From assembly GCA_018350325.1 (NCBI GenBank), contig JAEVLN010000027.1:186001-250000 (forward strand): a stretch of DNA of 64,000 nucleotides, in the 5' to 3' direction. The number at the start of each line of letters is the position of its first letter. Within the stretch, counting starts at the first letter, position 1. Positions 23,734 to 37,030 of the stretch are shown here, piece by piece. Position numbers and translations under genes: made by a program. The DNA comes from Globodera rostochiensis. Taxonomy: Eukaryota; Nematoda; Chromadorea; Rhabditida; Heteroderidae. The notes beneath the pieces were generated by a model. That model did no database searches, had not been told where the DNA came from, and saw only the letters and a program-made list of their open reading frames with translations.

Positions 23734-25658
23734 CTTGGTTGCCTTTGCGAGTAAGTTCTCCTGAAAATTCATATGGCCATATTTTAATGATTTTGAATTT
23801 TATTCTTTTTGGAATATCCAATTGTTGATTTTAAAGCCGGTCTAATCGCCCGACCGAGATTCCGGGCTCTAATTTACTCAGTTCACACATGCCAGTCTCA
23901 GCAAATTTTGAGCAATAAGCCTACAAATACAGAATCAAAATGCCCGGCGGCGCTGTCATGCGGCGCCGCCGAAAAAAAAACTAAAAACTAGCTTATTTTT
24001 ACTTGAAAGTTGGTTTAAATTTCAATATTTTGTTTAAATTTTACGATTGTAAAAAGTTGCTTGAACAAAATAAACTTTTTATAATGCCAAGCAACAGTTT
24101 GTCGCCTCCAGAATTTCTATTCGTGCCGGCTGATGTAATGTTGCAGCACTGATTGTTCGTTCCCCGCGAACATAAGAGAGTACGGACAAAAACTTGTCGC
24201 TGGAATTTCCCACATCCCCCCCCCCCCCCTCTGACCCCGCAGGGGTTTGAGAAGACTACCTTCTTTTGATGCACTATTTTGTCTTCGGGGAGGGAGGGGG
24301 GAGGGCGATCGAATCGAATGAAAAGCCATTTTCTGGCCTTAATGTTTTAAACTGTGGATGCATTATTCCATTTCTCACTTTTGCACCTTCTTCGAAGCGG
24401 CGCTCAACTGCAAATCCCCTTCCGTAAATGTATCATTTTTTTTGTTACGTTTTACCTTTCCGTTAAATGAAATAAAACATTGATTGAAGTCAACGAAAGT
24501 CTTACAAATACATTTTGATTCCATCAAGTTTCTTCACTTTTTTCCTTTTGGCTAGATGATTTTAAGTAGAAAAAATTTTTTGGAAATTCTGTTGATCAGT
24601 TACCGTATCACACCCAGACGGATAGATCAGATTAACACAGTTCAGTGCAATGCTTCTTGTTGTTTTTCCCTCATATTGATGACCCCACATAAAAAGAAAA
24701 TATGGCATTATAAAAAGTTTAACTTTTTAAGTGATTGTATCTTTTTCTGAGCGTAATTTCACTTTTTGGCGCTTAATTGTTTTAATTTATTCCTAATGGA
24801 GGAGAATTTTTTTGAGAGGCGGTCCTATAACGGGAAATTACCGCTTTTTGTTTATGTTTTTGGGCCCTTGGGCAGGCAACCAATAAAATTTGCTGTTCTC
24901 GCTATAAGCGATGTCTAATCAGAATAAAAAAGAATGATTTGTGATATCAATCGTTCTTCCTATCAAAAGTAGAGTAGGCCGGGACCCGGATTGAGAAAAT
25001 TAAAAAACCGTGATTTATAAGGGAAAATGAATTAAATTCCGGTCAAAAAACCCTGGACTAATGGTCAAAAACAAAGATTTGAAATTTTGAAAAAAACCGG
25101 GATTTTATAAGGGGGAAATTCAGTCCTATAATTGGAGACTTAAGTACCAGTCCCGTCCCGGCCTACTCTAATCAAAAGGTTATACGACCCTATCATGTTC
25201 CAGATTATAGAAAAATAATCAAATGGATTTTCAACTCAATCAAGCGGTTGCGCGTTTTCGCTTAAATTTTTCCTGAAAATGCATTAGAAAAATTGGTGTC
25301 AAAATGATTAAAAAAAAAATTACTTAAAACCAGAATTAATTCTAAAAGAAGCAATCATAATTTTTTAAGCCTCCATTTGATTCTTTTTTTGCAGTCGGTT
25401 AGGTTAAAAATTCCTTTATCTAATGAATTTTTTTGTCAGAATATTTATTAGAAAAGTTCAAATTTTGAACTTTTCATCACTTTGGCCAATTTACTGTGAT
25501 CACTGTTTACGTATGGCCTACTGTATTTCCTTTCCACATTACCCATCAGCTATAAACTTCGCATTATTTTGCCGTAATACTTTTTTTCAGCAGATCAAAA
25601 ATTAGATTTTATTCGCACTAATGGACCATAACAATGCGGTAACTTCAAAAGAATTGTG

Positions 25659-25797
25659 GTGGTAATGGGTGGGCGGGCTCTTTGACAAAATGCCCTTCTA
25701 AAGTGGTGGTAATGGGTGGGCGGGCTCTTTGGAAAAATGCCCTTCTAAAGTGGTGGTAATGGGTGGGCGGGCTCTTTTGCAAAATGCCCTTTTAAAG
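25659..25797. repeat. Three tandem copies of TGGTGGTAATGGGTGGGCGG
   Basis: Three copies of a unit of about 57 bp containing GGTAATGGGTGGGCGGGCTC followed by a CAAAATGCCCTT-like stretch. The mirror array is at 35,816-35,952. It lies just upstream of the F-box-like gene and might be part of its 5' region. Confidence 0.8.
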
Positions 25798-25829
25798 AAT
25801 CAATGAGCAGAGCACTTTGACCATTAATT

Positions 25830-26968
25830 ATGAACAAAAATACAAATATTTTACCTCCGGAACTTATTTTTGAATTAATTAGTGCGCTGCCATTGGATCG
25901 ACGATGGGCCAAAATTCGTATTTCGACAGTATTCGACTTTTTCATTTTGGAGAAACAGAGCCAGTGGCTGAAAGCATTTTTTCCTTGCGTAGCAAAGCAC
26001 CGATTTTATTTGATTTTAATTTTTAAATTTAGGTTTTAACTGCGCGGGAGGCACAGGGACGCATTATGTTGGCTGCGCAAGGGCATACGGGCCTGCGACT
26101 GTTCTTTTCCATGCGCCGTAAGTAAATTGTTGTCTCGTATTTTTGCATTTAAAAAATTCGCTGTCAAAAAACAGAAGAAATTTTTATATTTCGATAAGAA
26201 TTGTTCGTGCCAGGGCGGAATGCCAACCGGTGAAATGCCGACCAGGCCTGAACTGTCAAAATGCCAACTTCGCTAAAAATTTTAACTTAAAAACTACGAT
26301 TTATCGGTGATTAAAGATTTTATCAATGTAGCAATTACGGCTCTCACTTTGCCGTTTTAGTCCTGGTTGGCACTTTGACCGGTGTCATTTGACCGTTTTA
26401 GTGCTGGTTGGCATTTTGACATAGTGTCGAATTTTTGCTTGCAAATTTTTTAAATTTTATTGCATTTAAATAATAATATTTAAAATCAAAAAAGAGAACT
26501 TTTTTATCCCCATTTGATCGGCTGTTGTCTCGTGTTTTTAGCATTTAAATAATTCGCTGTCAAAAAACAGAATAAATTGGCATATACTTAATTAATTCTC
26601 AGTCAATTGGCAAAGCAATATCGGCACTTATTTATTACAGAGCTCACGCATCACTTTGGCCTTGGGATGTATTTTGGGATCGAGGAGTGGGCGGCTGCAA
26701 ACACCCCCGTACCTGACAACTACGGAGTCGCCCAGTTCAACGTTCAGATTTTGGCTGTTGTCGATTATTTGGTGGCCAAACAGGACCCAGCAGAAATCTA
26801 TCATGGATCAACGTGTAAGAATACCCAAATGTATCCAAAAATTAATGATTTTAAAACAAAATTAATTTCAAATGATTTTAACGGAATATTAAATACAGTT
26901 CTTGACATCACGGCCGATTGCTTGAGCGTTTAGAACTGTGGACAAGTGAATTTCAGGAGGTCAGATGA
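25830..26968 (+). CDS. F-box-like protein (copy in left arm)
   Basis: Exon 1 starts with ATG at 25830 and encodes an F-box-like start (LPPELIFELISALPLDRRWA). F-box proteins recruit substrates to SCF ubiquitin ligases. Exon 2 (about 26,036-26,118, ending at GTAAGT) reads AREAQGRIMLAAQGHTGLRL. Exon 3 (about 26,603-26,815) reads FGLGMYFGIEEWAAANTPVP and VQILAVVDYLVAKQDPAEIY. A last exon after a TACAG acceptor (about 26,898) ends LELWTSEFQEVR with TGA at 26966-26968. Splice sites are clean, so the gene may be functional. Beyond the F-box-like N-terminus I recognise no domain. An identical copy lies in the other palindrome arm. Confidence 0.6.
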
Positions 26969-28089
26969 ATGAGATTGGTGGCGATCGGGGCCCATTTTTG
27001 ATTGGACTCAAATTTTTTTATTTTTAATTAATTATTATTATCCACTTCTCATACAAATCACATAAAAAAGGGCATTTCCTCAGGGCCAGCTAATTGTTCA
27101 ATTTTAAATGTGTGAGACAATCATTATGCCATCTCATTTCGTGTCCTCTTCAACCCATGATTTTCTCAAATTTAAACGTTGAGCCGTAAGCATTTCAAGC
27201 ACTTAAAATCGGCAAAAACTGCTCCAATCAGCACGAAACAGAATTCCGTTGAGTAAATTTGGTTCATTTTTTATCTTTTAAATTAATTTTAAATATTGGC
27301 GCCACATATTAAAGCTTAGGCATATTCTCATCTCGACACTTTAAATGAGGAGGCGGGTGGGTCGGCGGTGCCAATAGGCGCCGCTGAGAAAATTTTGGAC
27401 TAATTTTTACTCAATTTGTTAAATTGCGACCTAAATTTAAAACCATAATTTTCTGATGCTTTTTTAAAATTTTCAATGACCTTATTTGGTATTTGGGGTT
27501 TTCAAAAATTTAACCAAACAAATCCGTTAGGGTACTTCATTTGTGTAATTTGTGATTTGTGGGCATCGGGTCTTTAATTTGAAAGATTTGGCATCAATGC
27601 TAATTTTGACAAGAGTATTGCCAATCTCAAAAAAATTCTGTTATGTGTGAAATTAAACTGGCATTATTCACTAACAAAATTTCCAATTGCGGAATCACGC
27701 TGCGGGATTTATTTTTGAAAATCTTTGCGGGAGCGAATTTTCGGGATTTGTTTGTGCTTTTCTGTTATCTTTTTTGCCGGGTATGAGTACTTCCAAAAGT
27801 CAATTTTGGCTTTAAAAGCATTCATTCAAAAAGTATATCTGATCATTACCGTGCTCCTTGGAGATTTTGATTTTGCGAATAGAAATAAAGGAATCTAAAG
27901 CAGAAATGTCAATCAAAAATTGTCTTAGTCCCGTCAAATGCCAAACACTTTGAAAACCTTCGGCGGGTCGGAGAGGGCTCCTCAAAGTTGCAAAACCATC
28001 GGGGGACCCTTTTGGTCAAAACTTATGAAAAATGTTTTTTATTCCAAAATGCTTTTTATGTTGTTTATTTAAAATAATTAAAAAATCGC

Positions 28090-28244
28090 GCGACCACATG
28101 CTCAAGCCGACTCCAACCGAATGCAACCGCCCCCATCAGTACTCGGTCGGTCGGCAGATAGGTGTGCCATTTCCAGGCTGGGGAGCGGGTCAGGTGCCCC
28201 GCAAACGCAACAACACTCTGGTGTGCGCCCCCAATTACTGGTAG
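28090..28244 (+). CDS. Possible C-terminal exon, GC-rich, unrecognised
   Basis: A GC-rich stretch in AT-rich surroundings reads KPTPTECNRPHQYSVGRQIG and GWGAGQVPRKRNNTLVCAPN before a stop at 28242-28244. Its base composition suggests coding use. A TATATAA lies about 75 bp downstream (about 28,320), so part of this block might instead be promoter DNA. The mirror copy is at 33367-33521. Confidence 0.3.
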
Positions 28245-28468
28245 GGCAAGGCGGGCGGGCGGGAAACGGCGTCGGCGCGCACATGTAAACGCGCACCTCC
28301 ATCCACTGCACGCAGCGCTTATATAAATGAAGCAAATTCTTCCTGCACATTGTCGCTGGTGTGCAAAAGAGGGCAGAGAATGGGGCGGAATGCGTACTAT
28401 TTCGTCGGCACACTCATTTCTTTACCATTCCTCTGCCTTTTGCTCTTTACTCAACAAACTCCACAAAC

Positions 28469-28914
28469 TTAATAAAAATTGTCAATTTTTGTAAAAATTT
28501 CTCCGGCGGCGCCTGTCGGCACCGCCGGACATCCTCCACTCTTACGTAAACAAGTTTTTTTCTCTGAAATTTCAAAGCAAAATTCATAATTTTGCTAAAA
28601 TTTTGATGAAATTTCTTTAACAAAATTGAGTCAAAATTTCAAAAAAATTTTCTCGGCGGCGCCTATCGGCACCGCCGACCCCCAGTACGCAAGACCACAG
28701 CCAACCCATAGGAAAAAAATGATTTTGTCACTCAATATGTGTTGCCGGAAAATTAAAATTTTAGTGTTTGACAAAAGAAAATTTTTTTCCTTGAAAAGTC
28801 CCGGTTGGTCCCGGAACCGGTCCCGGTTGAAAATCTTGGTCCCGGTCCCGGTTTTTCTGGTCCCGGCAAGTCCCGGTCCCGGTTTTCCCAAAAGTCCCGG
28901 TCCCGTACAACCCT
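28469..28914. mobile_element. GGTCCCGG-array element, possible 8-bp duplication CCACAAAC
   Basis: The sequence has two hairpin cores, then a GGTCCCGG array ending CCCGTACAACCCTA, as at 19.34-19.79 kb. CCACAAAC follows the right terminus (28915-28922) and also occurs at 28461-28468. The left end does not carry the expected terminal repeat, so it is either truncated or the match is chance. The mirror copy is at about 32,697-33,142. Confidence 0.55.
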
Positions 28915-29865
28915 ACCACAAACATTTGACAAAAAGTGCATATAGATATAATTGCACAAAATGATGCATATGTCGGCGTATTATTCGAATTTTTACTGAG
29001 TTTAAACTTTAAAGATAATTTTTATTCAAATTTTACAAATATTATTTGAATATTTTTAAGTTTTGCTAGGAAAATTCGAGTAATAAAATAGAAAGTCTTT
29101 TATAAATCTTTCAAATAATACGCCGACACATATAAAATAAAAAAAATCTGTTCAAAAAATTAAACAACAAAAACGACGAACGGGAAAATAAAATAATTAC
29201 CAGCAGAGCTATTGCTCGAAAAGTCGAGAAAATTTTACGACGTTTGTTTTATTTTATTCAAAAATTAAAGAAAAATTAATTTGAAATTTTTAAGAAAGTA
29301 AAAATTTTTAGACCAATTCTTTAAATTTCAAAATTTTTAACGACGCGCTATCGGCTTTGGCGCCGTGAGCGGTCGCGGATTGGGTACAAATTTGCCCAGA
29401 GGTCGCGGATTGTTCGGAACCCGGGGCTTCGTTTCATTTATTAATCGTTTTCAGAAAAATTGCTTAAGGGATTTTAAAAACCCTAAAAATAGCTCAATAA
29501 ATCAAAAGTCGTCTTGAACTGGTGGTTTTATTCGGTATAATGCATTTTTTGCGTAAAAATATGTAAAAAATTAATTTATAATAAATGCAATTTCATCGTC
29601 CGCACTGTCCGTAGAGCGCACAACGCGTGTTTACGCCATTCAACATTTGAATAATCTTCTCCCCGCGCGGATGGTGCGGCGGCTTTGGCGTTGTTGGCAT
29701 TGGCATTTTTGTTGGTTTTGCTGCCACATTTTGGTGGTGGAAATAATGGAGAGGAAAAATAATAATGTAAGGATGAGAGAGAATTCCGCTGGTTGGACGA
29801 GACGGTTAAAACGCCTATGGCGGGGGCAAAAGATCATCCATAAAGAAACAAGCTAATGGGACTCC

Positions 29866-29937
29866 CCGGTAGCTCAGTTGGAAGAGCTGCCCACGGATTG
29901 GGTGGAGGACGTGTGTTCGAGTCCCACCCGGTGCTAA
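29866..29937 (+). other. tRNA-like sequence in left arm
   Basis: CCGGTAGCTCAGTTGGAAGA gives a good A box and GTGTTCGAGTCCCAC a B box. The acceptor stem does not pair (3' side CCGGTGC versus a 5' side without GCACCGG), so it is probably a tRNA pseudogene or SINE head. The identical mirror copy is at 31674-31745 on the minus strand. Confidence 0.6.
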
Positions 29938-30515
29938 CATTTTGCCTATTCTTTACTATAATAAAATTTGTATTTTTAGGAGGTCCATAATCGTGCAACA
30001 ATTTTTTCTTAATTTGTAATGGGGGGGGGGGGCGGGGGGAAATTATTGCGGATTGCTTTTTTTCATAGGTTTGGACCCATGCGATTCAATTTTAAATTAA
30101 AATAAATAAATAATTGGGTTTGAAAGAATTTAATGATTTGTTCATAGAATTTAATGGCTTTTAAATATTTTAACGAAAGGAAATTAAATTGAAAGCTCGT
30201 AAAAAACAAAGATTTATTGCTATATATGAATAATTTATTGCGTTGAATTATTCAATACTTTTTTAAAAAAGGGTGATTCATTCAAACCTATTTTAGGCAT
30301 CTAAAGATTTTTTGTTATGCCGTTTTTCAACTTTTTGTGCCTAATTGGGATTTTTATCGAAAAATTTTCTAATAAACTGCTCCCCCCCCCCCCTAAATAT
30401 CGCTTTTCATTTCCAAAAAATTCTCTGGCATAATGCCAAAAGTCGCAAATTCACGTGCTCATTTGTCAGTTATATTGGGGTTAAAGACGTGCCCTTCTTT
30501 ACTCTCAATGCCAAA

Positions 30516-31100
30516 GGGACATCATTTTTTGGGAGCCTTTTGTCCGATTTTCCGTTATGGGACCTTTTGTCCGAGGACTTTTTGTCCGTGGGACCTTTTG
30601 TCCGGGGATTTTTGTCCGTGGGACCTTTTGTACATACGGTTCGAACCCGCTTGAGTGCGGGCACTTTTATTTATCTGTATCTTTCCCTAGGCGCTTCATC
30701 ACACCCACTCATAAAAGTGAATTTTTAATAAATTTTAAATATTTTTTAATTAAAATGTGCGTAAAAAAAATTCATCACATCTTTTGAATTTTTGATTGCC
30801 AGTTTTTGTAAAAATTTCCACGACGGCGCCTGTCGGCACCGTCGGACTCTCCTTCCCAGAAAAATGCAAGATTTTCTGGTCGGATGCAGACATTGACATA
30901 TAAATATATTGATTACATTTTTTGCATCTGTTTGAAAAAAGTTTTGCGAAAAAATATCGCAATATATCGGTTTTTCCGATATTTTTCGATACCGATTTTA
31001 TCGAAATATCGTATCGTGGCTATTGTCGAGCACTAGTAATCAGAAGAATTATATTTTTGTGACCATTTTATGCTTTTTATTTACAAATTGAGAAAGTGGA
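30516..31100. other. Spacer of palindrome 1
   Basis: This 585-bp spacer is unique relative to the arms. It contains a CCTTTTGTCCGTGGGA repeat (30,550-30,630), a B-box-like GGTTCGAACCCGCTTGAG, one hairpin core (about 30,821) and an ATCGATAT-type cluster (30,945-31,020). No coding region is recognised. Confidence 0.8.
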
Positions 31101-34100
31101 TTTGGCATTGAGAGTAAAGAAGGGCACGTCTTTAACCCCAATATAACTGACAAATGAGCACGTGAATTTGCGACTTTTGGCATTATGCCAGAGAATTTTT
31201 TGGAAATGAAAAGCGATATTTAGGGGGGGGGGAGCAGTTTATTAGAAAATTTTTCGATAAAAATCCCAATTAGGCACAAAAAGTTGAAAAACGGCATAAC
31301 AAAAAATCTTTAGATGCCTAAAATAGGTTTGAATGAATCACCCTTTTTTAAAAAAGTATTGAATAATTCAACGCAATAAATTATTCATATATAGCAATAA
31401 ATCTTTGTTTTTTACGAGCTTTCAATTTAATTTCCTTTCGTTAAAATATTTAAAAGCCATTAAATTCTATGAACAAATCATTAAATTCTTTCAAACCCAA
31501 TTATTTATTTATTTTAATTTAAAATTGAATCGCATGGGTCCAAACCTATGAAAAAAAGCAATCCGCAATAATTTCCCCCCGCCCCCCCCCATTACAAATT
31601 AAGAAAAAATTGTTGCACGATTATGGACCTCCTAAAAATACAAATTTTATTATAGTAAAGAATAGGCAAAATGTTAGCACCGGGTGGGACTCGAACACAC
31701 GTCCTCCACCCAATCCGTGGGCAGCTCTTCCAACTGAGCTACCGGGGAGTCCCATTAGCTTGTTTCTTTATGGATGATCTTTTGCCCCCGCCATAGGCGT
31801 TTTAACCGTCTCGTCCAACCAGCGGAATTCTCTCTCATCCTTACATTATTATTTTTCCTCTCCATTATTTCCACCACCAAAATGTGGCAGCAAAACCAAC
31901 AAAAATGCCAATGCCAACAACGCCAAAGCCGCCGCACCATCCGCGCGGGGAGAAGATTATTCAAATGTTGAATGGCGTAAACACGCGTTGTGCGCTCTAC
32001 GGACAGTGCGGACGATGAAATTGCATTTATTATAAATTAATTTTTTACATATTTTTACGCAAAAAATGCATTATACCGAATAAAACCACCAGTTCAAGAC
32101 GACTTTTGATTTATTGAGCTATTTTTAGGGTTTTTAAAATCCCTTAAGCAATTTTTCTGAAAACGATTAATAAATGAAACGAAGCCCCGGGTTCCGAACA
32201 ATCCGCGACCTCTGGGCAAATTTGTACCCAATCCGCGACCGCTCACGGCGCCAAAGCCGATAGCGCGTCGTTAAAAATTTTGAAATTTAAAGAATTGGTC
32301 TAAAAATTTTTACTTTCTTAAAAATTTCAAATTAATTTTTCTTTAATTTTTGAATAAAATAAAACAAACGTCGTAAAATTTTCTCGACTTTTCGAGCAAT
32401 AGCTCTGCTGGTAATTATTTTATTTTCCCGTTCGTCGTTTTTGTTGTTTAATTTTTTGAACAGATTTTTTTTATTTTATATGTGTCGGCGTATTATTTGA
32501 AAGATTTATAAAAGACTTTCTATTTTATTACTCGAATTTTCCTAGCAAAACTTAAAAATATTCAAATAATATTTGTAAAATTTGAATAAAAATTATCTTT
32601 AAAGTTTAAACTCAGTAAAAATTCGAATAATACGCCGACATATGCATCATTTTGTGCAATTATATCTATATGCACTTTTTGTCAAATGTTTGTGGTAGGG
32701 TTGTACGGGACCGGGACTTTTGGGAAAACCGGGACCGGGACTTGCCGGGACCAGAAAAACCGGGACCGGGACCAAGATTTTCAACCGGGACCGGTTCCGG
32801 GACCAACCGGGACTTTTCAAGGAAAAAAATTTTCTTTTGTCAAACACTAAAATTTTAATTTTCCGGCAACACATATTGAGTGACAAAATCATTTTTTTCC
32901 TATGGGTTGGCTGTGGTCTTGCGTACTGGGGGTCGGCGGTGCCGATAGGCGCCGCCGAGAAAATTTTTTTGAAATTTTGACTCAATTTTGTTAAAGAAAT
33001 TTCATCAAAATTTTAGCAAAATTATGAATTTTGCTTTGAAATTTCAGAGAAAAAAACTTGTTTACGTAAGAGTGGAGGATGTCCGGCGGTGCCGACAGGC
33101 GCCGCCGGAGAAATTTTTACAAAAATTGACAATTTTTATTAAGTTTGTGGAGTTTGTTGAGTAAAGAGCAAAAGGCAGAGGAATGGTAAAGAAATGAGTG
33201 TGCCGACGAAATAGTACGCATTCCGCCCCATTCTCTGCCCTCTTTTGCACACCAGCGACAATGTGCAGGAAGAATTTGCTTCATTTATATAAGCGCTGCG
33301 TGCAGTGGATGGAGGTGCGCGTTTACATGTGCGCGCCGACGCCGTTTCCCGCCCGCCCGCCTTGCCCTACCAGTAATTGGGGGCGCACACCAGAGTGTTG
33401 TTGCGTTTGCGGGGCACCTGACCCGCTCCCCAGCCTGGAAATGGCACACCTATCTGCCGACCGACCGAGTACTGATGGGGGCGGTTGCATTCGGTTGGAG
33501 TCGGCTTGAGCATGTGGTCGCGCGATTTTTTAATTATTTTAAATAAACAACATAAAAAGCATTTTGGAATAAAAAACATTTTTCATAAGTTTTGACCAAA
33601 AGGGTCCCCCGATGGTTTTGCAACTTTGAGGAGCCCTCTCCGACCCGCCGAAGGTTTTCAAAGTGTTTGGCATTTGACGGGACTAAGACAATTTTTGATT
33701 GACATTTCTGCTTTAGATTCCTTTATTTCTATTCGCAAAATCAAAATCTCCAAGGAGCACGGTAATGATCAGATATACTTTTTGAATGAATGCTTTTAAA
33801 GCCAAAATTGACTTTTGGAAGTACTCATACCCGGCAAAAAAGATAACAGAAAAGCACAAACAAATCCCGAAAATTCGCTCCCGCAAAGATTTTCAAAAAT
33901 AAATCCCGCAGCGTGATTCCGCAATTGGAAATTTTGTTAGTGAATAATGCCAGTTTAATTTCACACATAACAGAATTTTTTTGAGATTGGCAATACTCTT
34001 GTCAAAATTAGCATTGATGCCAAATCTTTCAAATTAAAGACCCGATGCCCACAAATCACAAATTACACAAATGAAGTACCCTAACGGATTTGTTTGGTTA

Positions 34101-37030
34101 AATTTTTGAAAACCCCAAATACCAAATAAGGTCATTGAAAATTTTAAAAAAGCATCAGAAAATTATGGTTTTAAATTTAGGTCGCAATTTAACAAATTGA
34201 GTAAAAATTAGTCCAAAATTTTCTCAGCGGCGCCTATTGGCACCGCCGACCCACCCGCCTCCTCATTTAAAGTGTCGAGATGAGAATATGCCTAAGCTTT
34301 AATATGTGGCGCCAATATTTAAAATTAATTTAAAAGATAAAAAATGAACCAAATTTACTCAACGGAATTCTGTTTCGTGCTGATTGGAGCAGTTTTTGCC
34401 GATTTTAAGTGCTTGAAATGCTTACGGCTCAACGTTTAAATTTGAGAAAATCATGGGTTGAAGAGGACACGAAATGAGATGGCATAATGATTGTCTCACA
34501 CATTTAAAATTGAACAATTAGCTGGCCCTGAGGAAATGCCCTTTTTTATGTGATTTGTATGAGAAGTGGATAATAATAATTAATTAAAAATAAAAAAATT
34601 TGAGTCCAATCAAAAATGGGCCCCGATCGCCACCAATCTCATTCATCTGACCTCCTGAAATTCACTTGTCCACAGTTCTAAACGCTCAAGCAATCGGCCG
34701 TGATGTCAAGAACTGTATTTAATATTCCGTTAAAATCATTTGAAATTAATTTTGTTTTAAAATCATTAATTTTTGGATACATTTGGGTATTCTTACACGT
34801 TGATCCATGATAGATTTCTGCTGGGTCCTGTTTGGCCACCAAATAATCGACAACAGCCAAAATCTGAACGTTGAACTGGGCGACTCCGTAGTTGTCAGGT
34901 ACGGGGGTGTTTGCAGCCGCCCACTCCTCGATCCCAAAATACATCCCAAGGCCAAAGTGATGCGTGAGCTCTGTAATAAATAAGTGCCGATATTGCTTTG
35001 CCAATTGACTGAGAATTAATTAAGTATATGCCAATTTATTCTGTTTTTTGACAGCGAATTATTTAAATGCTAAAAACACGAGACAACAGCCGATCAAATG
35101 GGGATAAAAAAGTTCTCTTTTTTGATTTTAAATATTATTATTTAAATGCAATAAAATTTAAAAAATTTGCAAGCAAAAATTCGACACTATGTCAAAATGC
35201 CAACCAGCACTAAAACGGTCAAATGACACCGGTCAAAGTGCCAACCAGGACTAAAACGGCAAAGTGAGAGCCGTAATTGCTACATTGATAAAATCTTTAA
35301 TCACCGATAAATCGTAGTTTTTAAGTTAAAATTTTTAGCGAAGTTGGCATTTTGACAGTTCAGGCCTGGTCGGCATTTCACCGGTTGGCATTCCGCCCTG
35401 GCACGAACAATTCTTATCGAAATATAAAAATTTCTTCTGTTTTTTGACAGCGAATTTTTTAAATGCAAAAATACGAGACAACAATTTACTTACGGCGCAT
35501 GGAAAAGAACAGTCGCAGGCCCGTATGCCCTTGCGCAGCCAACATAATGCGTCCCTGTGCCTCCCGCGCAGTTAAAACCTAAATTTAAAAATTAAAATCA
35601 AATAAAATCGGTGCTTTGCTACGCAAGGAAAAAATGCTTTCAGCCACTGGCTCTGTTTCTCCAAAATGAAAAAGTCGAATACTGTCGAAATACGAATTTT
35701 GGCCCATCGTCGATCCAATGGCAGCGCACTAATTAATTCAAAAATAAGTTCCGGAGGTAAAATATTTGTATTTTTGTTCATAATTAATGGTCAAAGTGCT
35801 CTGCTCATTGATTCTTTAAAAGGGCATTTTGCAAAAGAGCCCGCCCACCCATTACCACCACTTTAGAAGGGCATTTTTCCAAAGAGCCCGCCCACCCATT
35901 ACCACCACTTTAGAAGGGCATTTTGTCAAAGAGCCCGCCCACCCATTACCACCACAATTCTTTTGAAGTTACCGCATTGTTATGGTCCATTAGTGCGAAT
36001 AAAATCTAATTTTTGATCTGCTGAAAAAAAGTATTACGGCAAAATAATGCGAAGTTTATAGCTGATGGGTAATGTGGAAAGGAAATACAGTAGGCCATAC
36101 GTAAACAGTGATCACAGTAAATTGGCCAAAGTGATGAAAAGTTCAAAATTTGAACTTTTCTAATAAATATTCTGACAAAAAAATTCATTAGATAAAGGAA
36201 TTTTTAACCTAACCGACTGCAAAAAAAGAATCAAATGGAGGCTTAAAAAATTATGATTGCTTCTTTTAGAATTAATTCTGGTTTTAAGTAATTTTTTTTT
36301 TAATCATTTTGACACCAATTTTTCTAATGCAATTTCAGGAAAAATTTAAGCGAAAACGCGCAACCGCTTGATTGAGTTGAAAATCCATTTGATTATTTTT
36401 CTATAATCTGGAACATGATAGGGTCGTATAACCTTTTGATTAGAGTAGGCCGGGACGGGACTGGTACTTAAGTCTCCAATTATAGGACTGAATTTCCCCC
36501 TTATAAAATCCCGGTTTTTTTCAAAATTTCAAATCTTTGTTTTTGACCATTAGTCCAGGGTTTTTTGACCGGAATTTAATTCATTTTCCCTTATAAATCA
36601 CGGTTTTTTAATTTTCTCAATCCGGGTCCCGGCCTACTCTACTTTTGATAGGAAGAACGATTGATATCACAAATCATTCTTTTTTATTCTGATTAGACAT
36701 CGCTTATAGCGAGAACAGCAAATTTTATTGGTTGCCTGCCCAAGGGCCCAAAAACATAAACAAAAAGCGGTAATTTCCCGTTATAGGACCGCCTCTCAAA
36801 AAAATTCTCCTCCATTAGGAATAAATTAAAACAATTAAGCGCCAAAAAGTGAAATTACGCTCAGAAAAAGATACAATCACTTAAAAAGTTAAACTTTTTA
36901 TAATGCCATATTTTCTTTTTATGTGGGGTCATCAATATGAGGGAAAAACAACAAGAAGCATTGCACTGAACTGTGTTAATCTGATCTATCCGTCTGGGTG
37001 TGATACGGTAACTGATCAACAGAATTTCCA
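31101..37030 (-). repeat. Right arm of giant palindrome 1
   Basis: Reverse complement of 24581-30515. It ends exactly where the second palindrome begins (37030/37031). Because its outer flank does not continue the 11.5 kb paralogue, this edge is the novel junction. The arm carries mirror copies of all left-arm features, including the tRNA-like sequence (31674-31745) and the F-box-like gene. Confidence 0.95.
34643..35781 (-). CDS. F-box-like protein (copy in right arm)
   Basis: Identical mirror copy of the gene at 25830-26968: start codon ending at 35781, last codon at 34643. All exons and splice sites are preserved with no difference seen. If the palindrome is real, the animal carries two identical inverted copies about 7.7 kb apart. 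If it is an assembly artefact, there is one gene. Confidence 0.55.

Larger units (their letters stand above)
24581..30515 (+). repeat. Left arm of giant palindrome 1
   Basis: This arm is the reverse complement of 31101-37030. Positions pair as x + y = 61611 from the outer edge to about 30,010. The sum then becomes 61614 and 61616 because two homopolymers differ in length between arms (12 versus 9 G's near 30,021; 12 versus 10 C's near 30,382). I saw no other difference. The sequence left of 24,581 continues the dispersed repeat seen at 11.5 kb, so this side appears to be the original context. Confidence 0.95.

Noticed and set aside
28102..28413. 103-residue Cys/Pro-rich minus-strand frame and its mirror at 33198-33509
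   Set aside because: It lies opposite a more plausible GC-rich plus-strand exon and a TATATAA; no family resemblance.
29640..29837. Short open frames on both strands and their mirrors at 31.77-31.97 kb
   Set aside because: Two overlapping antisense frames of 65-70 residues with no recognisable domain; identity between arms comes from the palindrome, not from coding constraint.
29866..29937. Functional tRNA gene
   Set aside because: A and B boxes are good, but the acceptor stem ends do not pair and the T stem has a mismatch; a pseudogene or SINE head is more likely.
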